From Silene conica (lineage: Eukaryota; Streptophyta; Magnoliopsida; Caryophyllales; Caryophyllaceae), in the NCBI GenBank assembly GCA_029255685.2, contig CM055311.2, positions 6,639,031 through 6,703,030 on the forward strand: a DNA stretch of 64,000 nucleotides, written 5' to 3'. The translations under genes were made by a program, and so were the position numbers. The notes under the pieces were generated by a model, which was not told the origin of the DNA, did not search any database, and saw only the letters and a list, made by a program, of their open reading frames with translations. Positions 1 through 10,142 of this stretch are shown here, in pieces; the stretch's first letter is position 1, and every line of letters starts with the position of its first letter.

Positions 1-1253
1 GTAAGGATTAAATAATCGTAGAAACAGAATCGAAAGCATATCCCAAGGGAATTATTTAATACCATTTTCATAACTCAAACGGTCTGAACAAGAACTTTAC
101 AACAATTCAACCGAAAATTAGGCACTCGCATGAATCACAATTAATTAACGACTCATTAAGATCTTACATGGCTTATCATCTTGAAAACGTAAACGCATAT
201 TCGGAGCAGTAGAGGTGGAGTTATGCATAAACAATAACCAAGTTTCAAATGATTTCTTTCACAAAAAGGATGGGCCAAAACAGGACTGTGCAGTAATAAT
301 CTGACCACTGTCAACTAAAAGATTTATTTCTCTCAAAATATAACTCCTATTAACATAAAACAAAAGCATTGTAGACCCAACTCAAGGGGTTATCATGCAT
401 AAAATTTTCATACTCAAATATGGACCATATTTAATATGACAGTCCGTACAAACAAGGTAACATTCTAAAAGTTTATTTAAAATTTTGGTTCCGTTACAAT
501 TCACATTACTACATCGAAACTCAACCATTTATCCTCCGAAACGCGTTGACGTATCATTTGAAGCATAAACATTGCACCATATTAATATTTATTCCTCATT
601 CCAACTGTAATCGTCATCTAGGGCACAGTCAAGATTTCGAGAAACCAACCAAATAACTCAATACTTGTACACACATATACGAATGTAACTCATAACTACA
701 TGTCACTTATGGCTTGGGACAACACATTCCGCATATCACTAGACAGGGATTACTAATTTCTATAAGTCTGATCATTCATTTTCAAATACCAACAATATAT
801 TACATAGATACGATAGTCATTCAATTCCAGATAATCATATGACCACTTCAAAATATCAAAATCATATGATCACATTACTCTTAACCATGACTCAACAAAT
901 ACAACTCTCAAACTCTGATAATTTCAATTCAATCACCCATATCAATCCACAGTTCATATTGCACATATCCTTAATCAGAACCCACATATGACTTACCTCG
1001 TTTTCTCCTGCAAGAAGGTTAGCATAATATAACCAGGTCACTATATAGTCTACCCCACTCTTCAATTACTCTCCTTGGGTTCCCGAGACAGAACCGAAAG
1101 GGCCCAGGTTTGGTGTGAGGGCCCCTAACTCATCCCGTTCCCTTTTTGGGGCTCCTATCAGTTTCATCTCGGGGTTCATTTTATTAGACTCTTCCTACGT
1201 TCATTATCATTCATTTTTTAAGCCTAAGGATCGTTTTGCTCTGATACCACTTT
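1..1253 (-). mobile_element. LTR-B retrotransposon, internal region next to its 5' LTR (partial)
   Basis: This segment matches 57088-58343 almost base for base, with a few substitutions and short indels, so it is the same internal region of the LTR-B family. It has no protein-coding frame of note. A primer-binding site complementary to initiator-Met tRNA (minus-strand TGGTATCAGAGC) lies at 1238-1249, four bases from the LTR, which puts the element on the minus strand. The rest of this copy lies beyond the left edge of the window. Confidence 0.88.
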
Positions 1254-2158
1254 GTAACACCCCGATTTATTAAGGAGCCTTTAACAAGACATCCTCAATA
1301 AATTGAGCTGTTACCATCTCGGAATATCCGAGGTAGTGAATAACAAAGTAAACCAAACCAAAGTACTTTATATAAAAACTGATAAAATTTAAACTTTGAT
1401 GTTACAAATACTACACAGCGGAAATAAAGTACAACTAATAACTACAACGCGGGTGATCTACATCTAAGTCGGTCCATCCAAGTGCTCACGCCATCCCATG
1501 CTCCCACAGCACCACCTTTCCCGTCAAAACTGCTCCCCATTACGGATCATCACAGGTGTCACACGAATACACAGGGTCAACCACGAGGTTGAGTAGAGGA
1601 AAAGTAAATAACCAAACATTACCATAAATAGAAAGTCAATCATCTCCACTCCGAATCACAAGACCCATTATTCTCCGCACCGATTCACAAGACCCATTAA
1701 CTCCGCGCCAATCACAAGACCCATTATCTCCGCACCGATCACAAGACCCATTACTCCGCACCAATCACAAGACCCATTAACTCCGCACCAATCACAAGAC
1801 CCATTCCCTCCACACCAATCACAAGACCCATTATTCACCATCTCGAATCGTATCACAGAATATAACATCAATAAAACAATATATCATTCATTCAGTAATA
1901 ATATGAACATTTTTAACAACGATCAATAACTCATCATCAGGCATAATGTATTCCCCTACCTCAACTTGCAGAAGCGCAGACAAATCCAAAGCTCGCTAGA
2001 ATGTTCCACACGAAAACCGCTACCTAAACATGTATTCGTAACGAATTAATAACTTCCCGAACCCCATAAACAAACCTCACTTGCTATAAATAGAAACCTT
2101 CCAAAAGTGGAAAGTTTCCATAAATAGAAACTTTCCCAAAATAGAAACTCCCATGACT
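1254..2158 (-). mobile_element. LTR-B 5' LTR, truncated copy
   Basis: It starts TGTAACACCCCG on the plus strand and matches 41957-42862 and the two halves of the right LTR of the complete element (58344-58809 and 61733 onward). Only about 905 of 2371 bp remain. The match stops abruptly after CCATGACT, followed by unrelated DNA and a 22-bp patch copied from inside the LTR. The short ORF here, with repeated CDWCG motifs, is a by-product of a tandem repeat. Confidence 0.88.
1655..1840. repeat. Short tandem repeat inside LTR-B
   Basis: Units of about 24-26 bp built on CTCCGCACC(A/G)ATCACAAGACCCATTA occur about seven times. The same array is seen at 42352-42540, and at 58736-58809 plus 61728-61850 where it is split by an insertion, so it is a fixed part of this LTR family. 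A related array (CTCCGCACCAAACACAGACCC) lies at 31030-31230 in a cousin LTR. Confidence 0.85.
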
Positions 2159-3300
2159 TGTGTAGGGGGCTTCCAAAACCGCTACCTAAACATGTAGGGG
2201 GCTTTTGCTACACTTGCAATGGGAGAGTGACATGTGTCCATTTTGTTGGAATCTGATATTTGCATCTTTCTTGAGATTCCTTGCATTTAATGCCCACTTG
2301 CATGATGACCCCACCCAATTACCCACTAACCTATAGTTTAAGACATGTTTACTTTTTGTAATTTTGTATTTTTTCAACACAATTTGCTTTGGAGAATACA
2401 TTTAAGGTATTTTGTATTTTATATGTAGGGTATACGGCATACGGAATACATTTATACGGTATTTATACGGTATACGATATACTGTATTTATACCGTATAC
2501 AGTAAATTTTAAATATATTTTTTAATATATTAATTTTTAGTATCCGTATTTCTCGTATCTTAATATCGTATTTATACGGTATTTTTATCAATTGAATTTT
2601 TTTTTACTAAATTAGAAAAAGAAAAAAAAAACATAGATTATTATTTAAAAAAAGGGAAGAGAAGATGATATATTTTTTATAAAAATTATTTTTAAGTAAC
2701 TGAAAAAAAAATAATTTGAGATAGTTTTTTATGGTTTTTTCCCATTAACCACTTCCTGAGTAGTCTTTATATTTAATAAAGATTGTGAAGTAATCAGTTG
2801 TTTACAGTGGGTGGGTTGGTTGATTGTTGTTTGCATAAGTTGTCATTTGCTCCATAGGTTGCAGGTTCGAGCCTTGATGAGTGCCTTTATGTTGTATTTT
2901 TGGTAATTTTTTTTGTTGTGAGGGATTAATGAACGTAACCCATAATTAAATTCAAATTAGTAATTTGAACATATTTAGCTATTTTTTCGTATCATATCTA
3001 TCTGCATTGATCATATATTATATTTTATTTTTGGGTGTAAAAATAAGAAAATATGCATATTTGATTATAATGCTGTAGTACATAGTTGAATATACTAAAT
3101 CGCGACATGATTTAATTCGAGTATAGCATAGTTGAATATACTAAATCGCGAAATGATTTAATTTACGATAATATGTAACATGTTTATACCCATTACTTGT
3201 TTGTTGTTATTCAAGAAAAGCTTAAACTAATAGTTCATGGTCTACATTAGTTTAGCTTACAATTCAACATTGTTGCATTAAACCTACTGTGTTGGGTTTA
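2159..3300. other. Gene-free AT-rich segment; possible MULE terminal repeat at its start
   Basis: At 2190-2240 a stretch including CAATGGGAGAGTGACA resembles, in inverted orientation, 28985-29030. Further in, 2430-2590 is rich in TATACGG/CCGTATA units, as is 28740-28830. At 2860-2875 there is a tRNA B-box-like GGTTCGAGCC. At 3085-3160 a roughly 40-bp unit (GTTGAATATACTAAATCGCG) is repeated. No coding frame is convincing here. Confidence 0.45.
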
Positions 3301-3306
3301 CTATTC

Positions 3307-3828
3307 TTAATCGCAATACGCCTCATCCTCTGAGCATAAATCAAAGGGGCCATCGTCATGGACAGTTGGATCATCCATGTCTCTGTTTCCCTCCACCCAG
3401 CAATGGTAGACATACCTTGCGTCTTTCGTTGGTAAATCAAGACAGCTACACTGGATAGAAAACACACGACCCCTTCTTGATCTGACTATTAACCCGTTTA
3501 TTTCTTCTCTCTTCACCTGACTCTTATAATCAGCTGTCATCTTAGATGTATCTGTTCCAATTGCAAATAAAGAAGCCCACTTTCTGCACACTTCAGCCAT
3601 ACTACGTTTGTCATGATGAGTGAGCCTCTAAAAAATGCGAGTCATTAGCTCATCAGAATTGAGCAATGGATGGTTAATTCGATCGCCTACTGTTGTGTCT
3701 TTTAGCACATACTGTGTTTCGAACAATGATTTAGATCTGAACTGCTCCTTTTTCCATCGTATGTAGTCATTCTCAAACTCACGCCTGTCTTCTCTGTCAA
3801 AGTAACCAACACCAGTACAGCGAGGCAT
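3307..3828 (-). CDS. Unknown small gene in two in-frame parts
   Basis: Two minus-strand reading frames, 3628-3828 (66 aa) and 3307-3600 (97 aa), lie in the same frame and are separated by one TAG and nine open codons. The TAG ends a T-rich run (CATTTTTTAG), which looks like an intron acceptor, so the product may be spliced rather than broken. Otherwise it is one ORF of about 173 codons with a nonsense codon. The first part is rich in charged and aromatic residues (EFENDYIRWKKEQF); the second has a CSCLDLP motif and an acidic tail ending EDEAYCD. Upstream on the minus strand, a CT-rich leader near 4390-4480, a GTAAGT donor near 4375 and an acceptor-like AACAG near 4228 suggest 5' exons. It lies about 0.9 kb downstream of the transposase gene, in the same orientation, so it may be an accessory gene of the same element. 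I do not recognise the family. Confidence 0.4.
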
Positions 3829-4589
3829 ACCTATTTAATTGCAGACAAAGAAACCGAAATCAAATCCTGCAGAAATTACATAATTTACCACCAAACCTTA
3901 ACCCAAATCAGTTTATTTGTCAAAATGTTGAATTCAGTAAGCAGAAGAAATTTACGACACTATATTCCTACGTTACTGGTACGAAAAGCTAAAACTTAAA
4001 GCAATAAACTTAATGAACAAAAATCTGAAAACCATGGAAGCACAGGGAAGTCCTAAACACCCAAATTTCAGCCAGTTTGAGGGATACTACTACAGTATTC
4101 ACAATACTATTAACTACAACAATTAACCACATTGTAAAGCAGTAGTTAAGGAAATCGACAATACCTCCAGCGTTTAATTCACGCGGAACACAACCAGTTA
4201 CCACTAATTTCAATCGTAGTTAATAACCTGTTTCCAAATTCGCAACTAAACCATTTTAACAAAAATAAATCTATTACAATTCAGGTGACTGTACAAATAT
4301 AGATTTATGCACAATTCATTTAATCAGTCTATATACTACTTATGATTGAATACATTAAATTAGTGAATACTTACTTTAAGAGTAGTAGTCGTTCGACCTA
4401 GTGATCCCGTGTTCGTGCTTGATCTAAACTGGAAGTTTTCTTTCAGAGATAGGAAAAAGTTGGAGATCTGGAAAATGTGAAGGATTTAGAGAGATTGACT
4501 ATTGTGTGTGGTGTAAAAGGTATGTTTGTGAGAATGCATTTAAGCTACCAACCAGATGTTTACAATAGTTTGAATTTTGAGTGGACATT
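3829..4589 (-). other. Possible 5' leader exons and introns of the 3307-3828 gene
   Basis: This stretch has no long coding frame. On the minus strand it shows, in order, a pyrimidine-rich leader with CTCTCTAAATCC (4470-4500), a splice-donor-like AAA/GTAAGT (about 4375), an acceptor-like AACAG (about 4228), a second donor-like GGAG/GTATTG (about 4163) and an acceptor-like AAATAG just before the first ATG (3828). This is a hypothesis from splice-site look-alikes only. Confidence 0.25.
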
Positions 4590-4683
4590 TAGGTTTTAGG
4601 GTTTAGGGTTTAGGGTTTAGGGTTTAGGGTTTTTGGAACATGGAATAGGGTTTATGGTTTAGGGTTTAGGGTTTAGGGTATAT
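4590..4683 (+). repeat. Interstitial telomere-type repeat (TTTAGGG)n
   Basis: About nine near-perfect TTTAGGG units in two blocks, broken by TTTTTGGAACATGGAATAGGG, lie just past the stop codon of the transposase gene. TTTAGGG is the usual plant telomere repeat. The tract ends in TTTAGGGTATATGT, the same junction word as the larger tract on the other side of the gene. Confidence 0.92.
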
Positions 4684-4737
4684 GTAAAAATGTGTATTAG
4701 TGAAACTGAAAATAAAACTGTAAATCAATTACAATAT

Positions 4738-7254
4738 TCAACCAAATCTACTGTAATTTGTGTACAAAGAGTTGGAGAATTGCGACTGTTGTTGAGAGTC
4801 GGAGTACTGCGATGACGAGTATTGCGGCCAATACTGATGTGGGTGTGGGTGGGATACCGTGGGCGTCGTTTGAGAAGCTGCAAAAATCGGAGTGACGTCC
4901 GTGGGTGTGTTTCGTGTGTCGCTGAAACCGCTCATGTACGATGATCCTTCCCCGTTAGGGGGTTGGGTTGCTCGGGTCGTGCTCGTTGGCAGTATATTAC
5001 CTGCGGCATCGATAGCCTTGGGGTTTCTCCTCCTCTTTTTCTGCTTATCCAAACGTCTCCTCCCCGTCCCGCGCTTGCTTGGAGGGTCGGCAATGTCATC
5101 TTCCCGTCTCGCTGCGTTCGCCTTCGGCTGCTTTAAACTTAACCTATTCCAACCCCAAACTCTCAATGACACCCCATCTGCCGCAAAGGAGTCTACGGCA
5201 TGTATCCCGGCCACAGCCTCAAGTTCGCTGATTAGTTCGTCCGTACGAGTCTTGTAGATTGCGGACGCCTCATCGCTTTGCATCACCAACCTTTTAATGT
5301 AGTCGTTTTTCATACTCATCCCGACTGATTTCTTGTTGCGTTCATTCGTTTCCGGGTCGTAATACCCAACACGGATGGCCTCGTACCCTCGTACCAAGTC
5401 TTTTCGCCATCGATCCAAGATGTATTTATCCGGGATTCCCTTCACGTCTAACACGTCGAGGCACTTCATGATATGGCGGCATAAGATCCCACGGAATTCA
5501 AACATCTTACACCCGCAAATATAGTCACCTTTCCTCGTGTCGATTGTCACCTCGAAAGTCCTGCGATCTTTCCTCCAAATTGGCTCTGTGACCTTCGAAG
5601 TGGCCCCGTACCTCTTAATGTGATCGATGGGGCTAGGCTGTGTTTCGACATTGGTGCTAATGCATCCGTAAACCTCGGTCTTGACCTCTTTGAATTTGGC
5701 GTTCGTGTAAACCTTACTGTAGATATCCTCGAAGAGCAATTGGGGATCCCATTTCAGCGGACTCTTTGCGTCTCTTGCGTTGTTCACCATCTCGTCCTCT
5801 ACCTTTTTTTGTACGACGTCATTGTACTGGTGCATGAACTGAATCAGTCCGGTTTCAATATTCACGTGTCCTTTGATCAGCCTGTTTGTCTGCTCACTCC
5901 TCTGCGTGGAAGACATGCCAGCAGAGAAGGTGTCCTTCCAGTACACCGGCATCCACCTTTCTCTTATCGACCACGCGTCGGCTAACCACCTGTTCTGTCG
6001 CAAGTGGTGTTTATCCAGAAATTCGGCCCACAGAGAATACAATTCTTCGACCGTGACACTTTCGTGAACTATTGTGCGCATATCTTTGTCTATGGCATCG
6101 AATTTAGGATGATGCTTCAAATGGTTATCAAAGTTCTGTAGGACATGCCAAAGACACAACCTGTGATCCGTTTCCGGGAATACTTCTCTGATGGCCCCCA
6201 CCATTTTCCCGCATTGATCGGTCAGTAGCACTCGTGGAGCTCTGCCCATGCATTTTACCCAGTTGTTGAAGACCCAGGTGAAGGACTCTGTCTCCTCGTG
6301 TGATATTAGTGCTGCTGCGTAGATTATTGTACTCCCGTGGTGGTTGACACCGACGAAAGGGCAGAATGGCATCTGATACCTGTTGCTTAGGAAAGTGCTA
6401 TCAAATGAGACGGGGTCACCAAATGCCTGGTACATGGCACGACACCTTGCGTCAGACCAAAAAAAGTTGAGCAGTTTATTGTCCGTGTCCCTCTCAACAT
6501 CGTAGTAGAAATCTGAATTCTGATCTTTCAACATTTCAAAATGATCAAGTACCGCTTGCGCGTCACCGCGCAATCTGGTTTTGCGTCGTTCTACGTTCAC
6601 CAAGTTTTTGGCGTCCTTCCCGGTGAAAGGAAGATGTTGAAGTCCTCCAACCTCCCTAACCAGAGTGTTGAAGCTGCGGGTGATGGGGATGCCTGCCCTG
6701 TCATTCATCATCAACCTCTCTTTGAAATACTCGCTTACATGCCTGTAGTGGACGCAGTATCGACTCATTTCCGGAGTCACTTCGTGGTTGTGGTCCAAAT
6801 TACATGTTCTAATTTCGAATTTCCCATTGTCGTCATTCATTTGACCGAATATAAAAGTTGAACATACCTGGGGTTGTTTTATTTTCCGGGTTGGACTCGC
6901 CTCAGAACACATTAGCTTGATCTTGGACATCATATGGAACCGCGGTTCTTGTTGACCAGCGCCGTTCTTTCGTACACCTTGCGACTTGAAGGTCGGCATA
7001 ATGGTGCTACTCCGGACATATAGTTCGAATCCCTTCTTGTATGCGTAGGTGAAACAGAAAGCGGCGAAGGTCTCCCCGGAATCAAATTCCATCCCTACGG
7101 TTGGCTCCACAGCAGGTCCTCTGTCACCATTTCCGACAAGGACATCGGCTGCCTGTTGTAGGATGTCGGTGTTGGTGTCAACCTCCTCAAAAATGTCGTT
7201 CTCTCCTGATTCCGAAACCGGATATTCTTCGTTTAAGTCAAAATTGGTGGCCAT
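4738..7254 (-). CDS. FAR1-related / MULE-type transposase protein, intact, 838 aa
   Basis: This is a single uninterrupted frame. Residues about 55-170 form a FAR1-type DNA-binding domain (start GMEFDSGETF, end CNLDHNHEVT, with Cys151, His155 and His157 as likely zinc ligands). Residues about 282-375 form the MULE transposase domain. A DDE-like set can be read as Asp284 (FDST), Asp346 (LTDQ) and Glu454 (QRSEQTN). A SWIM zinc finger follows with Cys580, Cys582, Cys592 and His594. A basic cluster at 727-746 is a likely nuclear-import signal, and the tail is rich in Ser, Gln and Tyr. The N-terminal DLNEEYP is common in this family and supports the start. In plants such proteins are either Mutator-like transposases or domesticated FAR1/FHY3/FRS regulators. 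With possible terminal repeats nearby and no introns, I lean towards a transposase. All expected catalytic and metal-binding residues are present. Confidence 0.93.
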   Translation of the reverse strand: MATNFDLNEEYPVSESGENDIFEEVDTNTDILQQAADVLVGNGDRGPAVEPTVGMEFDSGETFAAFCFTYAYKKGFELYVRSSTIMPTFKSQGVRKNGAGQQEPRFHMMSKIKLMCSEASPTRKIKQPQVCSTFIFGQMNDDNGKFEIRTCNLDHNHEVTPEMSRYCVHYRHVSEYFKERLMMNDRAGIPITRSFNTLVREVGGLQHLPFTGKDAKNLVNVERRKTRLRGDAQAVLDHFEMLKDQNSDFYYDVERDTDNKLLNFFWSDARCRAMYQAFGDPVSFDSTFLSNRYQMPFCPFVGVNHHGSTIIYAAALISHEETESFTWVFNNWVKCMGRAPRVLLTDQCGKMVGAIREVFPETDHRLCLWHVLQNFDNHLKHHPKFDAIDKDMRTIVHESVTVEELYSLWAEFLDKHHLRQNRWLADAWSIRERWMPVYWKDTFSAGMSSTQRSEQTNRLIKGHVNIETGLIQFMHQYNDVVQKKVEDEMVNNARDAKSPLKWDPQLLFEDIYSKVYTNAKFKEVKTEVYGCISTNVETQPSPIDHIKRYGATSKVTEPIWRKDRRTFEVTIDTRKGDYICGCKMFEFRGILCRHIMKCLDVLDVKGIPDKYILDRWRKDLVRGYEAIRVGYYDPETNERNKKSVGMSMKNDYIKRLVMQSDEASAIYKTRTDELISELEAVAGIHAVDSFAADGVSLRVWGWNRLSLKQPKANAARREDDIADPPSKRGTGRRRLDKQKKRRRNPKAIDAAGNILPTSTTRATQPPNGEGSSYMSGFSDTRNTPTDVTPIFAASQTTPTVSHPHPHQYWPQYSSSQYSDSQQQSQFSNSLYTNYSRFG

Positions 7255-7916
7255 TAATAATGTGTATTTGGAGAAGATGAAGTTTGCTACTTGAATATGA
7301 ATAATTAATTATTTTCTTTTAAGTTGTTGTTATTGTTTTGGGTAATTGTTACAGTATGTTTTAGTGTAAGCTTAATATTAGAATAGTATTTGTAATTTGT
7401 TCGTTAATTTACGATAAACTGGTAGTATCGAGTAATATTTATGGTAAGAAAAGTCTATTTTTACAAATTGGAGTGAAATTAAGACGTTAATTTTTTATTA
7501 AAATTAATTTTGTTAAAAACAGAAGTACCTAATGTATTTGTTTACTAACTGAAAATAATTTAAAAGGAAATTTGATTTTGAAATAAGACAATTTTGAAAA
7601 ACGAAAAGGCTTAGAATTCGTTTAGAAAGCAAAATAAATAAAATACGACTTGTGAATTAAAAAAGACGACTAATTTCATAAATGTAAAGAAATTGCCCGA
7701 AAGATTTGAAAGATTAAATTTACTAGTTGCATTTGGAAGATTAATTTAACATTACAACTTTGATTTGGAAGATTTAGTTTGCAAGTTGATGATTAAGTCT
7801 TATTTTATTAAATTTTATTATTTTAGTTTTGGGTATTTGTGAAGCTTGTTGTGGAAGCTTCTCTTTAAAATGGCTTTTTGGAGAAACTTGTTGTGGAAGC
7901 TTTGGTTTACGATTTT
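7255..7916. other. Upstream region of the transposase gene, no gene seen
   Basis: AT-rich DNA upstream of the minus-strand ATG. No clear TATA box stands out. Near 7850-7900 the phrase (C/G)TTGTTGTGGAAGCTT recurs twice. No coding frame is supported. Confidence 0.5.
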
Positions 7917-8289
7917 GGGATTAGGGTTTCGGGTTTAGGGTTTAGGATTTACGCTTTAGGGATTAGGGTTTCGGGTTTAGGGTTTACGCTTTAGGGATTA
8001 GGGTATCGTGTTTAGGGTTTAGGGTGTAGGGTTTAGGGATTACGGTTTAGGGTTTAGGGTTTAGGGTTTAGGGCTTACGATGAGAGTCTATGGTGTAGGG
8101 TTTAGGGTTTAGGGTTTAAGCTTTAGGGATTAGGGTTTTGGGTTTACGGTTTAGGGTTTACGCTTTAGGGATTAGGGTATCGTGTTTAGGGTTTAGGGTT
8201 TAGGGTTTAGGGTTAATGAGAGTCTATGGTGTAGGGTTCAGGGTTTAGGGTTTTGGTATAGAGTCGATGGTTTTAGGGTTTAGGGTATA
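7917..8289 (+). repeat. Degenerate interstitial telomere-type repeat
   Basis: About 370 bp built from TTTAGGG units mixed with variants such as GATTAGGG, TTTCGGG and TTTACGC, plus a non-telomeric spacer (GAGAGTCTATGGTGTAGGG) that occurs twice. A higher-order unit (TTTACGCTTTAGGGATTAGGG) recurs three times, so the tract grew by local duplication after it began to decay. It is in the same strand orientation as 4590-4683 and ends with the same TTTAGGGTATATGT word. Confidence 0.92.
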
Positions 8290-9364
8290 TGTGAAATAGA
8301 TTGGACGTGTTTGATTGGATCGTGGAGTCGTAAGACCGTGGTAATTAAGTAAAGTACCTACGACTGGGTTGGATCACCAAATATTGAAACGTATACTCGT
8401 AAGATACTCCGATCTCCAGTAGAATCTTACGAATAGTAATTGGTTATGAACATGAACCTGAATTGACGCAAATTTCATTTTTCACGAGTAATAAGTTCTA
8501 AATATGAATTTCAGTATAGACAAATTTAATTTTACTTAATATGTAACCCAGTCGTACTTGAATTATGCATTTTACTAAATACTTCGTAAGTTGTATGTTA
8601 AGAATCCGATCGTAACCAATCGATCCTATCGTTACTGCTTTCTATAGGGAAACCTTAATATACTTTAGTCAATCGTAAACCCTAACCCCGTAGAAGCACA
8701 GACGATTTTGTTAATGTAAACCGTAAATGTAACCATTTCGTAAAATAACCACTAACACTTCATATTGTGAATTTAGAATACTATTAGTTTTTAAGGATGA
8801 ACTTAATTTTAGGCAAATATAATTTTGGATTTGTAATATACTTTAAGTACGAACTTCATTTTAGACCAATTTGATTTTAGATTAGTAATAGGTTATAAAC
8901 ATATGCATGATTATAGACGAATTTCATTTTACTTAATAGTAATAAGTTATTAATATGATCGAGACTTTTTAGAGGAATATCATTTTAATTAATACGTAAC
9001 CCAGTTCAACGTCGATTATGGATTTTTGTAAATTAGTAGGATCTTATAAACCTACAATCCGATCGTACCAATTTGATCGTAACGACACTGATTTCAAATG
9101 AGAAACTACAATATACGTTACAGACGAACTTCATTATAGACAAATTTATTTTTATGATATCGATAAATGAAGTATTACAAAGACGAACTTGATTTTAGAC
9201 GATTTTGATTAAAGAATAGTAATAGGTTATATACCTGAACATGATCTTAGACGAATTTGATTTTAGATTAGTAACACATCACAATGAATATCTTTGTCAA
9301 CCTATTTTCTTATGAATCTACAATCCGATCGTACGAATTCGATCGTAACGACACAAGTTAATGT
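8290..9364. repeat. Degenerate dispersed repeats, gene-free
   Basis: Phrases like AGACGAATTTGATTTTAGAT followed by AGTAATA(G)GTTAT recur at least six times, and AATCCGATCGTA...GATCGTAACGACAC recurs three times (about 8603, 9055, 9320). This looks like an old tandem array now heavily diverged. No ORF is supported. Confidence 0.6.
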
Positions 9365-9695
9365 GCTTCTTCCACACGGATTACCAACTTAATGTGCTTC
9401 TTTGACATTATAAATATGACATCAAATCCTAACCATTCAATCCAAATAATTGACATTATGAAGAAGATCCTGGCCATTGGTTTGATGTGTTTCACACGGA
9501 TTACCAACTTAATGTGCTTCTTTCACACGGATTACCAACTTAATGTGCTTCTTTGACATTATAGATATGACAACAAATCCTAACCATTGAATCCAAAAAA
9601 CTAACATTATCAACAAGATCTTGGCCATTGGTATGGTGTGTTTCACACGGATTACCTACTAAATGTGCTTCTTTCACACGGATTACCAACTAAGG
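9365..9695 (+). repeat. Promoter-proximal tandem repeat upstream of the first 90-aa gene
   Basis: CACACGGATTACCAACTTAA-type units occur at about 9373, 9493, 9526, 9645 and 9678. They alternate with a longer unit (GACATTATA...ATATGACA...AATCCTAACCATT). The array ends about 20 bp before the TATA box of the gene at 9870, so it may be a duplicated upstream regulatory block. Confidence 0.8.
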
Positions 9696-9712
9696 TGGTT
9701 CTCATTTTCTTC

Positions 9713-9720
9713 TATAAAAG
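9713..9720 (+). promoter_or_regulatory. TATA box of the first 90-aa gene
   Basis: TATAAAAG lies 157 bp before the ATG at 9870. It is followed by a CT-rich leader (9770-9825, many CTCTCTTT steps) and then AAACCCTAAAACCC just before the ATG, which is a normal arrangement for a plant core promoter and 5' UTR. Confidence 0.72.
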
Positions 9721-9869
9721 GAAAGAAACACAAAGTCCATTCACATATTATCAAAAGAACCCGTCACTTTCTCTCTCTTTCTCTCCAAAGCAGTCACCTT
9801 CTCTCTCTTTTTCTCTCCAAATCGTCACCTTTTGCTCCATTAAAAATAAACCCTAAAACCCGTAATAAT

Positions 9870-10142
9870 ATGGAATCCCTGCGAACCCATACCGAGGCAC
9901 TTCTTCGAAGTTACGAGGAAGCATTAACCATCGTCCGTCAACAACAACTCAGGTTGATGAAGTTGGCGGTTTCGACCATTGAGGTTCGTAATGAAGGTTG
10001 TGAGTTAGGTCGTGGGGGTGAAGAAGAAGTACTCGACCATGGCATCGAGTTGTTGATGTTAGCTTACAATGTTTGCGGTACAACCGTGAACATTTACAAG
10101 GACTGTGTAAATGAGTTGAAGGATCTTTTAAGTAGAATGTGA
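9870..10142 (+). CDS. 90-residue family protein, copy 1 (unknown function)
   Basis: The frame is open further upstream, but the start at 9870 is chosen because all paralogues start there and because an AAACCCTAA-type leader precedes it. The protein has exactly 90 residues and looks all-helical: a long amphipathic first helix (about 3-42), a Gly-rich turn (about 43-50), then two shorter helices (about 52-72 and 75-89). It keeps the family's invariant Glu16, Ala18, Gln26, Arg40-Asn41, Gly47, Leu62, Leu83-Lys84 and Leu87. It carries Cys44, Cys69 and Cys79. There is no signal peptide, membrane span or known motif, so a soluble intracellular protein is likely. It is the most diverged member: the turn reads GRGGEEEVLD where others have GAHEAL. 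Function unknown. Confidence 0.82.
   Translation: MESLRTHTEALLRSYEEALTIVRQQQLRLMKLAVSTIEVRNEGCELGRGGEEEVLDHGIELLMLAYNVCGTTVNIYKDCVNELKDLLSRM

Noticed and set aside
1668..1871. 67-aa ORF with repeated CDWCG motifs, like a metal-binding peptide
   Set aside because: It is the translation of the CACAAGACCCATT tandem repeat of the LTR; the same ORF recurs at 42372-42575 and in part at 61655-61885.
4892..6861. Plus-strand ORFs of up to 121 aa
   Set aside because: They are antisense shadows of the 838-aa transposase gene.
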